From assembly GCF_001905125.1 (NCBI RefSeq), contig NZ_LWLE01000033.1:183234-247233 (forward strand): a stretch of DNA of 64,000 nucleotides, written 5' to 3'. Below are positions 33,857 to 42,280 of the stretch, piece by piece (the stretch's first letter is position 1; the number at the start of each line of letters is the position of its first letter). The notes below the pieces were generated by a model. The model had not been told where the DNA came from, did no database searches, and saw only the letters and a program-made list of their open reading frames with translations. A program made the translations under genes and the position numbers. This stretch comes from Streptomyces sp. TSRI0281 (GTDB lineage Bacteria; Actinomycetota; Actinomycetes; Streptomycetales; Streptomycetaceae).

Positions 33857-35247
33857 GCTGCTCCTGCCGCGGTGGTCTCACGGGTGGTGGGGGCCGGGCT
33901 GCTGCCGTCCTCGTCCTCCAGGGTGGAGGTGCCGTACGGCTTGACCCAGCCCAGCAGGCCGAGGACGCAGTAGAGCAGGAAGGCGGTGGCCAGCGAGTTG
34001 AGGGCCGGGATACCGCCGTCGTAGAACTTGCCGACGCAGAAGGCCACGATCCAGATGACCAGGGACATCGGCACCCAGGTGGGCGAGGTGCGGGGCAGGG
34101 TCTCGGCCTCGCGGGTGTCGTCCAGCGGCTTGCGCATCCGCTTCACGACCCAGTACTCGGCGACGATGATGCCGCCGATCGGCGGGATCATCACGCCCAG
34201 CAGGGAGAGGAACTCCGTGAAGTGGGTCATGATGCCGACCGCGGACAGGAGCGTGCCGGCGATGCCGAGGACGATGGTGACGGCGCCGCGGTGCAGCCGC
34301 TTGCGGAAGACGACCTGGAAGAAGTTGACGACGCCGAGCGAGGAGCCGTACAGGTTCCAGTCGTTGATCTTCGCGGTGGACATCAGGACCACGATCACCC
34401 CGAAGGCGCCCGAGGTGGAGAGCACGATGTGCGACACGTCGTTGGACTTCACCAGATGGCCGAGCAGCACACCGACCATGCCCACGATGTACTCGGAGAG
34501 GATCATCGAGGAGGCGCTCTGCACGAAGACGTGCGAGCCCTTGCGGTTGTAGCGGGTCATCTCCGGGGAGACGATGGCGCCGGTCATGTAACCGCCCGCG
34601 ATGGCGGTGGCGGCGACGGCGAGAGGAATCGTTTCGCCGGGCGGCGGCGAGTTGATCAGGTCGCTGATCGAGTGGTCGTTGAGCGTCGTGATGATCGACC
34701 AGGCGACCATCCCGAAGAACAGCGGGGTGACGATCTTGGCGAACAGGGCCATGTACTTGAAGCCGAAGATCACCAGGGCCGTGATGGCGATGCCCGCGAT
34801 CACGCACCACATCCAGGACGGTCCGCCGACCAGCGCCGAGACGCTGTTGCCGAAGATCGTGTTCTGGACGCCGAACCAGCCGACCAGGCTGACCGCGATG
34901 ACGAAGCTGACCAGTGCCGAACCGTTGCGGCCGAAGCCCGCCCAACGGGTGAGCATCGGGGTCGCCAGACCCTCGCGCATACCGGCCAGACCGATCGCGA
35001 AGATCACGATCTCCAGGATCACCGCGCCGAGCGTGAAGGCGAGGAAGGCGTCCCCGAAGGTCATGCCGACGCCGATGGTGGCGCCCAGCGTGAACTGGGA
35101 GATCGAGCCGGACTGGGCCAGCCACTGCAGGAGCATGGACCAGAAGCCGAAGCGCTTGTCGCGCGGGACCCGCGAGAGCGAGTAGTCGTCGCTGCCGATG
35201 CTCTTGGCCTCGGGGGCCGTGGCGCCGGCCTGGGGGGCGGATGCCAT
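33853..35247 (-). CDS. NCS1-type permease (purine-cytosine permease family)
   Basis: A 464-residue transporter with about 12 helices. The first part FGFWSMLLQWLAQSGSISQFTLGATIGVGMTFGDAFLAF and the TGAIVSPEMTRYNRKGSHVFVQSA segment are hallmarks of NCS1 cation symporters for cytosine, allantoin, hydantoins and similar compounds. The substrate is not certain: the partners (M20 hydrolase, DUF1177, IclR) suggest a nitrogen-rich small molecule. It overlaps the M20 gene (ATGA) and its ATG overlaps the DUF1177 stop by one base. Confidence 0.9.
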   Translation of the reverse strand: MASAPQAGATAPEAKSIGSDDYSLSRVPRDKRFGFWSMLLQWLAQSGSISQFTLGATIGVGMTFGDAFLAFTLGAVILEIVIFAIGLAGMREGLATPMLTRWAGFGRNGSALVSFVIAVSLVGWFGVQNTIFGNSVSALVGGPSWMWCVIAGIAITALVIFGFKYMALFAKIVTPLFFGMVAWSIITTLNDHSISDLINSPPPGETIPLAVAATAIAGGYMTGAIVSPEMTRYNRKGSHVFVQSASSMILSEYIVGMVGVLLGHLVKSNDVSHIVLSTSGAFGVIVVLMSTAKINDWNLYGSSLGVVNFFQVVFRKRLHRGAVTIVLGIAGTLLSAVGIMTHFTEFLSLLGVMIPPIGGIIVAEYWVVKRMRKPLDDTREAETLPRTSPTWVPMSLVIWIVAFCVGKFYDGGIPALNSLATAFLLYCVLGLLGWVKPYGTSTLEDEDGSSPAPTTRETTAAGAA

Positions 35248-36200
35248 CAGGACTCCTGGGGGATGCGGCCGAGGGTCTGCAGGTGAGCCAGCGACCCGTA
35301 GCGGTTGACGAGGTTGTCGAACTCCACCGCGTCGTGGAAGTCCAGGTTCCCGGCGCCGAAGCCCTTGGCGACTTCCACGGCGTAGCGGGCGGCGGACGCG
35401 ATGTCGCTCTCGTGACTCGCGCCCGTCTGGCAGCCCGGTACCGCGGCGGCCGAGGTGACCGCGAGACCGACGACCGGAGCGGCGGTCGCGGTGGCGGGCT
35501 GGAGAATCGAATTGATGTGGTGTGCACCGTTACCGTACGGCGTGATGTCCTGGGTGGTCACCGGGTATGTGACCAACGGCTCACCGGTCACCACGGCCAG
35601 CAGCTCGCCGAGCTGCTCGCTGACCCGGAGCACCCAGCCCTCCTTGACGGTGGGCGACAGGGCCAGGCCCTTGTGGTTGATGATCCGGTTGCCCTTGGTG
35701 GTGTCGATGGAGAGCACGGCCTCCATGTCGGCGGTCACCTCGTGCCGGTTCATCGTGGCGATGTCCACGGGCGAGCCCATGAACGGCACCGGGTCGTGCG
35801 GCTCGGTCGGCGCGTTCGGGCAGATGTGGGTGGCGACGATCACGTCACCGGGCAGCACATCGCCGCGACGGCGCATGTCGAGCAGCTTGGCCGCCGTGGC
35901 GATGGCGGAGGCCGCGCCGTCGGCGTCGGAGACCAGACCGGTCACCTCGGGCCGGGCGCCGATGCCGCCGAGCCGGCCCACCACACCGAGGGTGCGGGCG
36001 CTGCCGCCCGACGTCCGGCCGCGGGAGCCGGGGATGCGGACGAGCACGAAGTCCGTCGAGCCCTGGTCACCCGTGACGGTGGTGACCTGTGCGGACGAGC
36101 CCTCGGCCCCCGCTGCGGCGTCGAGGTATTCGACGACCGTCTTGCCATTGACCTGGGGATCGTCCAGAAGCTCGACGATGTCCAGTACGTACTTCAACAT
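35247..36200 (-). CDS. DUF1177 domain protein
   Basis: A 317-residue protein of the DUF1177 family (YVLDIVELLDDPQVNGKTVVEYL; PGDVIVATHICPNAPTEPHDPVPFMGSPVDIATMNRHEV; ending with FDNLVNRYGSLAHLQTLGRIPQES). The His/Asp/Asn-rich central block looks like a metal or active site. The family has no assigned reaction. It starts the operon at ATG 36200, behind AGGAGAAAG, and is divergent from the IclR regulator. It is coupled to the NCS1 permease, so it likely acts on the imported compound. Confidence 0.88.
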   Translation of the reverse strand: MLKYVLDIVELLDDPQVNGKTVVEYLDAAAGAEGSSAQVTTVTGDQGSTDFVLVRIPGSRGRTSGGSARTLGVVGRLGGIGARPEVTGLVSDADGAASAIATAAKLLDMRRRGDVLPGDVIVATHICPNAPTEPHDPVPFMGSPVDIATMNRHEVTADMEAVLSIDTTKGNRIINHKGLALSPTVKEGWVLRVSEQLGELLAVVTGEPLVTYPVTTQDITPYGNGAHHINSILQPATATAAPVVGLAVTSAAAVPGCQTGASHESDIASAARYAVEVAKGFGAGNLDFHDAVEFDNLVNRYGSLAHLQTLGRIPQES

Positions 36201-36348
36201 GGGGGGCCTTTCTCCTGATCCTGACACCCGCCCGGCGCTCGACGGAGGGGAGCGCGGGGCGGGGTGCTGAGGCAACATTCGGGATCGGATAGCGTGGAAC
36301 GCAACTGTTTCCCGTTATTTGCAATTCCGGTCTGAATGGTGAGATGCG

Positions 36349-37176
36349 ATGACCGACTACGATCTGGACCGGCGTAAGCCCGCCGGGGCGCTGCAAACCG
36401 TCGACCGGGCACTCCTGGTGCTGCTCGCCTTCGAGCGCACCAGACCCGACTGGGGCGTCACCGAGGTCGCCGAGGAGTTCGGCTGGGACACCTCGGTCGC
36501 CCAGCGGCTCCTCGCCACCCTGGCGGGCCGGGGCTTCCTGGTCTCCGACCCGGTCACCCGCCGCTACCGCATCGGCCCCGCCGTACTGCGGCTCGGCAGG
36601 CTCTGGGAGCGCTCGGGCTCACTGGAGCTGCTGGCCGGTCCGGTCCTGGAGGAGCTGCGCCGGACCACCGGCGACACCGTCCTGTTCTGCCTTCCGGACA
36701 GCTTCCATATGCGCTGCGTGGCCGCCGAGGAGGGCGAGACCGGACCGCTGCGCTACTACCCGCTGGTCGGCGAGCTCTACCCGGCGCACGCGGGGGCGAC
36801 CAGCAAGTCGTACTACGCCTATCTGCCCGACGAGCAGCGCCACCGGCTCTTCCGGGGCCGTCCCATGGCACGCTTCACGGACCGCACCGTCACCGAACCG
36901 GACCTGCTGGAACGGGAGTTCATGAAGGTCCGGGCCCAGGGCTACGCCTGGACGGTCGGTGAGTACGACACCGGGATCGCCACCGTCGCCGTACCGGTGT
37001 TCCTGGGGCGCGAGCCGTACGGGAGTCTCAGTCTCGGTGGCGGGGAGGACCGGTTCCAGGGGGCGCCCGAGGACCGGCTCGACGCGCTGCGCCACGCGGC
37101 CCAGCTGCTGGAGCAGCGCCTCACTCACCCGCCGCAGCGGCCGAAGTCCCGCGCCCGGCGGCCCCGCACCACCTGA
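36349..37176 (+). CDS. IclR family transcriptional regulator
   Basis: A 275-residue regulator: N-terminal winged helix (LQTVDRALLVLLAFERTRPDWGVTEVAEEFGWDTSVAQRLLATLAGRGFLVSD) and C-terminal IclR effector domain (GDTVLFCLPDSFHMRCVAAEE... AGATSKSYYAYLPDEQ... GEYDTGIATVAVPVFL). It probably represses or activates the divergent DUF1177 - permease - M20 operon; the 148-bp shared region has AT-richer DNA with GGAACGCAACTGTTTCC and TTGCAATTCC near 36295-36335, a possible operator. The effector would be the transported compound or its product. Confidence 0.9.
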   Translation: MTDYDLDRRKPAGALQTVDRALLVLLAFERTRPDWGVTEVAEEFGWDTSVAQRLLATLAGRGFLVSDPVTRRYRIGPAVLRLGRLWERSGSLELLAGPVLEELRRTTGDTVLFCLPDSFHMRCVAAEEGETGPLRYYPLVGELYPAHAGATSKSYYAYLPDEQRHRLFRGRPMARFTDRTVTEPDLLEREFMKVRAQGYAWTVGEYDTGIATVAVPVFLGREPYGSLSLGGGEDRFQGAPEDRLDALRHAAQLLEQRLTHPPQRPKSRARRPRTT

Positions 37177-37210
37177 CCGACCCGATGTGCCGACGTACCC
37201 GAGGAACCCC

Positions 37211-37939
37211 GTGAATCTGCTTCTGCTCTCCAACTCCACCCAGTACGGCTGCGGTTACCTGGAACACGCCCTGGACACCGTCACCGCGTTCCTCCCCGCG
37301 AACGCGCGTCTCGCCTTCGTCCCGTACGCGCTCGCCGATTACACCGCGTACACCGCGCGGGTCCGCGAGGCCCTGGAGCCGTCCGGCATCACCGTGCGCG
37401 GTGTCCACGAGAACGCCGACCCGGTCGCCGAACTCGCCGCGTCCGACGCCGTGTTCACCGGCGGCGGCAACTCCTTCCGGCTGCTCAGCGCCCTCTACCG
37501 CACCGGTCTGCGCGAGGCCGTGCGCGACGCGGTACGGGGCGGGCTGCCGTACATGGGGGCGAGCGCGGGGACCAACATGGCCGCCCCGACCCTGCGCACG
37601 TCCAACGACATGCCCATCGTGCAGCCGCCGTCCTTCGAGACGCTGGACCTGGTCCCGTTCCAGATCAACCCGCACTATCTGGACCCGGACCCGGCCAGCA
37701 CCCACAAGGGCGAGACCCGCGAGGAGCGGCTCACCGAGTTCCTGGAGGAGAACGACGTACCCGTGCTCGGGCTGCGCGAGGGCTCCTGGCTCCGTGTCGA
37801 CGGGCGTCGGGCCCACGTCCAGGGCGCCCGCCCCGCCCGGCTGTTCACCCGCGCGGCCGAGCCTCAGGAGCTCCCGCCGGGGTCCGACGTGTCGCGGCTG
37901 CTCACGACAGCGCCGCGGTTCGACGCTCCGGTGCGCTGA
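37211..37939 (+). CDS. pepE: Peptidase E (alpha-aspartyl dipeptidase, family S51)
   Basis: A 242-residue protein. The nucleophile Ser lies in GASAGTNMA, the conserved FTGGGNSFRLL precedes it, and the His is in QINPHYLDPDPASTHKGETREERL. Family members split N-terminal Asp from dipeptides (Asp-Xaa). GTG 37211 follows GAGGA at good spacing. It is 34 bp after the IclR gene in the same direction and so may share its promoter; this ties dipeptide hydrolysis to the neighbouring permease/M20 operon. Confidence 0.9.
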   Translation: MNLLLLSNSTQYGCGYLEHALDTVTAFLPANARLAFVPYALADYTAYTARVREALEPSGITVRGVHENADPVAELAASDAVFTGGGNSFRLLSALYRTGLREAVRDAVRGGLPYMGASAGTNMAAPTLRTSNDMPIVQPPSFETLDLVPFQINPHYLDPDPASTHKGETREERLTEFLEENDVPVLGLREGSWLRVDGRRAHVQGARPARLFTRAAEPQELPPGSDVSRLLTTAPRFDAPVR

Positions 37940-39752
37940 CCGCGCTCAACACGAGATCGGTCTCCGCGGGGCGGCCGGTCGCCGGGGACGCCGCCGGGCA
38001 GGCGCGCGGCGCGTACCCGGTGGCCGTGGCCGCCAGCACATAGCGGCCACCGGGCTCGGCCGCCAGGGCGTACCTGCCCTCGTCGTCCGCGACGGTGAGC
38101 CCGGCCTGCCGGCCCCGGGTGTCGATCAGCGTCACATTGGCGCGCGCCACCGGCGCCCCGTCCGTGCTCAGCACCCGCCCGTGGAAGCCGCCCGATCCGG
38201 CGACGAGCACCGGGGCCGGGCCGGGGGCCGGAGCCGGTCCGGGCCCCGCGGCCGGTCCGGAGCCGGCCCGGAGGGCCCGCGCGGCCTGTGCGTCGTCCGC
38301 GCTGCTCGCCAGCAGCACCGGACGCGTCGCCGCCCGCTGCGAGGGCAGGAACGCGGCCAGCACCAGACCGATCAGCACGGCGCCCGTGGCGATCAGGAAC
38401 GAGATCCGGAAGCCCTCCATGGAGGGGACTTCCGCCGGGCCCATCCGTACCGAGGTGTTCGCCAGCACCATGCCGATCACGGCACTCGACACCGAGGTGC
38501 CGATCGAACGCATCAGGGTGTTCAGACCGTTGGCCGCGCCCGTCTCGGACGGGTCGACGGCCCCGATGATCAGCGCGGGCAGCGAGGAGTAGGCGAGCCC
38601 GATCCCGGCCCCGAGCATCACCGAGATCACCACGGTCTGCCAGGCGGCACTCATCAGGCCGAGCCCGGCACCGTAGCCGATCGCGATGATCAGCATGCCG
38701 AGCATCAGGGTCACCTTGGGGCCGCGTCGGGCGGACAGCCGCGCGTACAGCGGGGCGACGAACATCATCGTCAGACCCAGCGGCGCCACGCAGAGCCCGG
38801 CGACGACCATCGACTGCCCCAGACCGTAGCCGGTCGACGCGGGCAGCTGGAGCAGCTGCGGCAGGACGAGTGAGACCGCGTAGAAGGCGACGCCGACCAT
38901 GATGGAGGCGAGGTTGGTGAGCAGCACCTCGCGCCGGGCGGTGGTCCGCAGATCGACCAGCGGCGCGGGGCTGCGCAGCTCGAACAGGCCCCACAGCAGC
39001 AGGATCACCAGGGACGCGGCGATCAGTCCGAGCGTGGTGCCCGAGGTCCAGCCCCAGTCGCTGCCCTTGGTGATGGGCAGCAGGAGGCAGACGAGTCCGA
39101 GCGAGAGTCCGAGCGCGCCGATGTGGTCGAAGCGTCCGGGGGCGCGCAGCGGGGGCTCGGGCACGAAGCGGACGGTGAGCGCCATGGCGAGTACCCCGAG
39201 TCCGGCCGAGCCGAGGAACAGGGCGTGCCAGTCGGCGTGCTGGGCGACGAGCGCGGAGGCGGGCAGCGCGAGTCCGCCGCCCACCCCGACCGAGGAGCTC
39301 ATCAGCGCCATCGCCGAGCCGAGCCGCTCACGCGGCAGCTCGTCGCGCATGATGCCGATGCCGAGCGGGATGGCGCCCATCGCGAAGCCCTGGAGGGCGC
39401 GTCCGGCGATCATCACGACGAGGTCGTCGGTGGAGGCGCATATGAGGGAGCCGATCACCATGACGGCGAGGCTGACCAGCAGCATCCGGCGCTTGCCGTA
39501 GAGGTCGCCGAGCCGGCCCATGATCGGGGTGGAGACGGCGCCCGCGAGGAGCGTCGCCGTCATCACCCAGGTGGCGTTGGACGGGTCGGTGTCCAGCAGG
39601 ACGGGCAGGTCCTTGATGACAGGGACGAGCAGGGTCTGCATCACCGCGACGGTGATGCCCGCGAACGCGAGTACGGGGACGATGCCGCCCGCACGCTCCT
39701 TACCTGGATCGGGGAGTTCCCCGGCGTGCTGTTCGTTCGTCGTCCGTCGCAT
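37902..39752 (-). CDS. MFS transporter (DHA2 type) with C-terminal carboxypeptidase-regulatory-like domain
   Basis: A 616-residue protein. Residues ~20-500 are a 14-helix MFS pump with GRLGDLYGKRRMLLVSL (motif A) and ATLLAGAVSTPIMGRLGD; then a Pro/Ala/Gly linker (PAAGPGPAPAPGPAP) and a ~90-residue beta-sandwich GFHGRVLSTDGAPVARANVTLIDTRGRQAGLTVADDEGRYALAAEPGGRYVLAATATGY typical of CarboxypepD_reg domains. ATG 39752 follows GGAGG. Its 3' end overlaps pepE by 38 bp on the opposite strand. A DHA2 pump with such a tail is a known Streptomyces fusion; the substrate is unknown. Confidence 0.87.
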   Translation of the reverse strand: MRRTTNEQHAGELPDPGKERAGGIVPVLAFAGITVAVMQTLLVPVIKDLPVLLDTDPSNATWVMTATLLAGAVSTPIMGRLGDLYGKRRMLLVSLAVMVIGSLICASTDDLVVMIAGRALQGFAMGAIPLGIGIMRDELPRERLGSAMALMSSSVGVGGGLALPASALVAQHADWHALFLGSAGLGVLAMALTVRFVPEPPLRAPGRFDHIGALGLSLGLVCLLLPITKGSDWGWTSGTTLGLIAASLVILLLWGLFELRSPAPLVDLRTTARREVLLTNLASIMVGVAFYAVSLVLPQLLQLPASTGYGLGQSMVVAGLCVAPLGLTMMFVAPLYARLSARRGPKVTLMLGMLIIAIGYGAGLGLMSAAWQTVVISVMLGAGIGLAYSSLPALIIGAVDPSETGAANGLNTLMRSIGTSVSSAVIGMVLANTSVRMGPAEVPSMEGFRISFLIATGAVLIGLVLAAFLPSQRAATRPVLLASSADDAQAARALRAGSGPAAGPGPAPAPGPAPVLVAGSGGFHGRVLSTDGAPVARANVTLIDTRGRQAGLTVADDEGRYALAAEPGGRYVLAATATGYAPRACPAASPATGRPAETDLVLSAVSAPERRTAALS

Positions 39753-39899
39753 ACGTGTGGCCTCCGGGCAGCATTGACCACCCGGGCTCCCCCCAAGTGT
39801 GTGCATGGTGAACGCTTTCGTATGCGCGCGGTATTCCGGTGAACGGGGCACGAACGGGACACGGCTCGAAACGGCCGGTGTTCTGACCTTCCGTCATAT

Positions 39900-39913
39900 T
39901 GGAACGTGTTCTA
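39900..39913. promoter_or_regulatory. KstR operator, exact consensus, before the acyl-CoA dehydrogenase
   Basis: TGGAACGTGTTCTA matches TnnAACnnGTTnnA fully. It is 43 bp before the acyl-CoA dehydrogenase ATG, a good place for repression. Confidence 0.8.
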
Positions 39914-39955
39914 CTCTTGCGCCGTTCCAGTGGCTGCGACCGGCGAGGATCCGCA

Positions 39956-42271
39956 ATGGGCATCGGAATCACCGAAGAACATCACGCCTTGGCACAGGCC
40001 GTACGCGGGTGGCTGGCCCGTGCCGTGCCGCCCGGGGAGATCCGTAAGATCCTCGACACGCAAGCCCCTCCGGTCCCCGGCGCACGCCCCGCACACTGGG
40101 CGCGGCTCGTCGAACAGGGCCTCCCCGGCGTCCATCTGCCCGAGGAGTACGGGGGCGGGGGAGGCGGGCTCCTCGACCTCGCCGTCGTCCTCGAAGAGGC
40201 CGCCCACGGCTCCCTGCCGGGGCCCTACCTGGCGAGCGCGCTGACCTCCGCGGTGCTGTTCGCGGCGGTGCGCGAGCCGGTGCCCGGGGCACGGGAGGGG
40301 GCGGAAGAGCGGGCGGGGGAGCGGGTGGCGCCCGCAGCGCTGCCCGAGGCGCGGGAGCGGGCGGAAGAGCGGACGGGCGAGGAGACCGGCGGTCCGGCGG
40401 GGCGGGGACCGGTGCGCGAACTCGTGCGCGCCCTCGCCACCGGCGACCGCGTCGGCGCCCTCGCCCTCACCCCCGGCACCCTCACCGCCGTCGCGGACGG
40501 GGACGGCCACCTCCTCGACGGCACGGCACCGCCCGTACTCTCCGGCGCCGAGGCCGACCTGCTGCTGCTCCCCGCCACCACCGCCGACGGGATCCGCTGG
40601 TTCGCCGTCGACACCGCCACGGACGGGCTGACCGTACGCCCGCACCGGGGCGTCGACCCGACCCGCACCACCGCCGGGATCCGGGCCGAGGCCGTACGCG
40701 TCCCGGCGCACCGCTCCGTGCCCGCCGACTCCGCGCTCGTCCGCGACCTCGCCGCCGTCCTGTTCGCCGCCGACGCCTGTGGAAGCGCCGCCCGGTCCGT
40801 GGCGACGGCCGCCGAACACGCCAAGGCCCGCGAGCAGTTCGGCCGCCCCATCGGGCAGTTCCAGGGGGTCAAGCACCTCTGCGCCGACATGCTCGTCCGT
40901 CTGGAACAGGCCCGCGCCCTGACCTGGGACGCCGCCCGCGCCACCGAGGAGGGCCCCGGCGTACGGGGACTGGCCGCCGCCCTCGCCGCGGCCACCGCGC
41001 TCGACGCCGCGTACGGCTGCGCCAAGGACTGCATCCAGATCCTCGGCGGCATCGGCTTCACCTGGGAGCACGACGCCCACCTCCAACTGCGCCGCGCGGT
41101 GGTCGCCCGGCAGCTGCTCGGGGCCGGGGACACCCACCGGCTGCGGGCCGTCCGGCTCGCCGAGGGCGGTGCCCGCCGCGAACTCGCCCTGGAACTGCCC
41201 CCCGGGGCCGCCCGCCACCGGGCCGAGGCACGCCCGCACCTGGCAGCCGCCCGGGGCCTCGGCCCCCGTGACGCCCGCCGCGCCCTCGCCCCCACCGGAT
41301 ACGCCGCCCCGCATCTGCCCGCCCCGTACGGCCTGGCCGCCGACCCCGTACAACAACTCGCCCTGCAACAGGAGTTGAAGGAGCAGGGCATCGCGCTCAG
41401 CGGCCTCGGCATCGCCACCTGGGTGGTGCCCTCCCTCCTCGCGTACGGCACACGGGAGCAGCAGGAGCGCTATCTGCCGCCCACGCTGAGCGGCGAACTC
41501 CTGTGGTGCCAGCTCTTCTCCGAACCGGACGCCGGGTCCGACCTCGCCGCACTGCGCACCAGGGCCGTACGGACCGACGAGGGCTGGCGCGTCACCGGAC
41601 AGAAGGTCTGGACGAGCGCCGCCCAGTGGGCCGACCACGGCATCCTGCTGGCCCGGACCGACCCGGACGCCCCCAAGCACCGGGGCCTCACCTACTTCCT
41701 GGTGGACATGAAGAACGCCCGGGGCATCGACATCCGGCCGCTGAAGGAGATCACCGGGGACGCCCTGTTCAACGAGGTGTACTTCGACGACGTGCTGCTC
41801 CCCGCCGACGCGGTCGTCGGGGAGATCGACGACGGCTGGCGCGTCGCCCGCAACACCCTGGGCAACGAACGCGTCCACATGGCCGACCAGATGACCTTCG
41901 ACACCGGACTCGAAGCACTGATCGCCCGCTCGGCCGAGCTCGACGGGGCGGGCCGGGCCCGCATCGGCGCGCTCGCCGCGGAGGCCCACGCGCTGGCCTG
42001 CATCGGTCTGCGCACCACGCTCCAGCAGGTCGCGGGACAGGAGCCGGACGCCGGAGCCTCCGTACGCAAACTCGTCCAGACCACCCACCAGCAGAAGGTC
42101 GCCGAACTCACCCTCGAACTGCTCGGCCCGGCGGGCGCCACCGCCGAGGACGGCGCGGAACGGGCCGTGCACGGATTCCTCATGTCGCGCTGTCTGACCA
42201 TCGCGGGCGGCACCACACAGGTCCAGCTCAATGTCGTCGCCGAGCGCATCCTCGGCCTCCCCAAGGACTGA
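39956..42271 (+). CDS. Fused two-domain acyl-CoA dehydrogenase, FadE34-like
   Basis: A 771-residue protein made of two acyl-CoA dehydrogenase units in one chain. Unit 1 (residues ~1-390) ends with the flavin pieces REQFGRPIGQFQGVKHLCADMLV and QILGGIGFTWEHDAHLQLRRA; unit 2 (~420-771) has LWCQLFSEPDAGSDLAALRT, GQKVWTSAAQWADHGILLART and the end RCLTIAGGTTQVQLNVVAERILGLPKD. Unit 1 carries a ~45-residue Glu/Arg/Ala-rich insertion (residues ~105-150). Mycobacterial FadE34, also a fused heterodimer-like chain, dehydrogenates the C24 steroid-CoA side chain; this is a strong analogue. It heads an operon with the SCP2-type thiolase, 9 bp apart, behind an exact KstR site. Confidence 0.88.
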   Translation: MGIGITEEHHALAQAVRGWLARAVPPGEIRKILDTQAPPVPGARPAHWARLVEQGLPGVHLPEEYGGGGGGLLDLAVVLEEAAHGSLPGPYLASALTSAVLFAAVREPVPGAREGAEERAGERVAPAALPEARERAEERTGEETGGPAGRGPVRELVRALATGDRVGALALTPGTLTAVADGDGHLLDGTAPPVLSGAEADLLLLPATTADGIRWFAVDTATDGLTVRPHRGVDPTRTTAGIRAEAVRVPAHRSVPADSALVRDLAAVLFAADACGSAARSVATAAEHAKAREQFGRPIGQFQGVKHLCADMLVRLEQARALTWDAARATEEGPGVRGLAAALAAATALDAAYGCAKDCIQILGGIGFTWEHDAHLQLRRAVVARQLLGAGDTHRLRAVRLAEGGARRELALELPPGAARHRAEARPHLAAARGLGPRDARRALAPTGYAAPHLPAPYGLAADPVQQLALQQELKEQGIALSGLGIATWVVPSLLAYGTREQQERYLPPTLSGELLWCQLFSEPDAGSDLAALRTRAVRTDEGWRVTGQKVWTSAAQWADHGILLARTDPDAPKHRGLTYFLVDMKNARGIDIRPLKEITGDALFNEVYFDDVLLPADAVVGEIDDGWRVARNTLGNERVHMADQMTFDTGLEALIARSAELDGAGRARIGALAAEAHALACIGLRTTLQQVAGQEPDAGASVRKLVQTTHQQKVAELTLELLGPAGATAEDGAERAVHGFLMSRCLTIAGGTTQVQLNVVAERILGLPKD

Positions 42272-42280
42272 AGGGCACAC

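Noticed and set aside
36201..36348. KstR-like site in the IclR/DUF1177 divergent region
   Set aside because: The nearest string (GCAACTGTTTCC) lacks the second half-site GTT at the right spacing, so it does not fit TnnAACnnGTTnnA.
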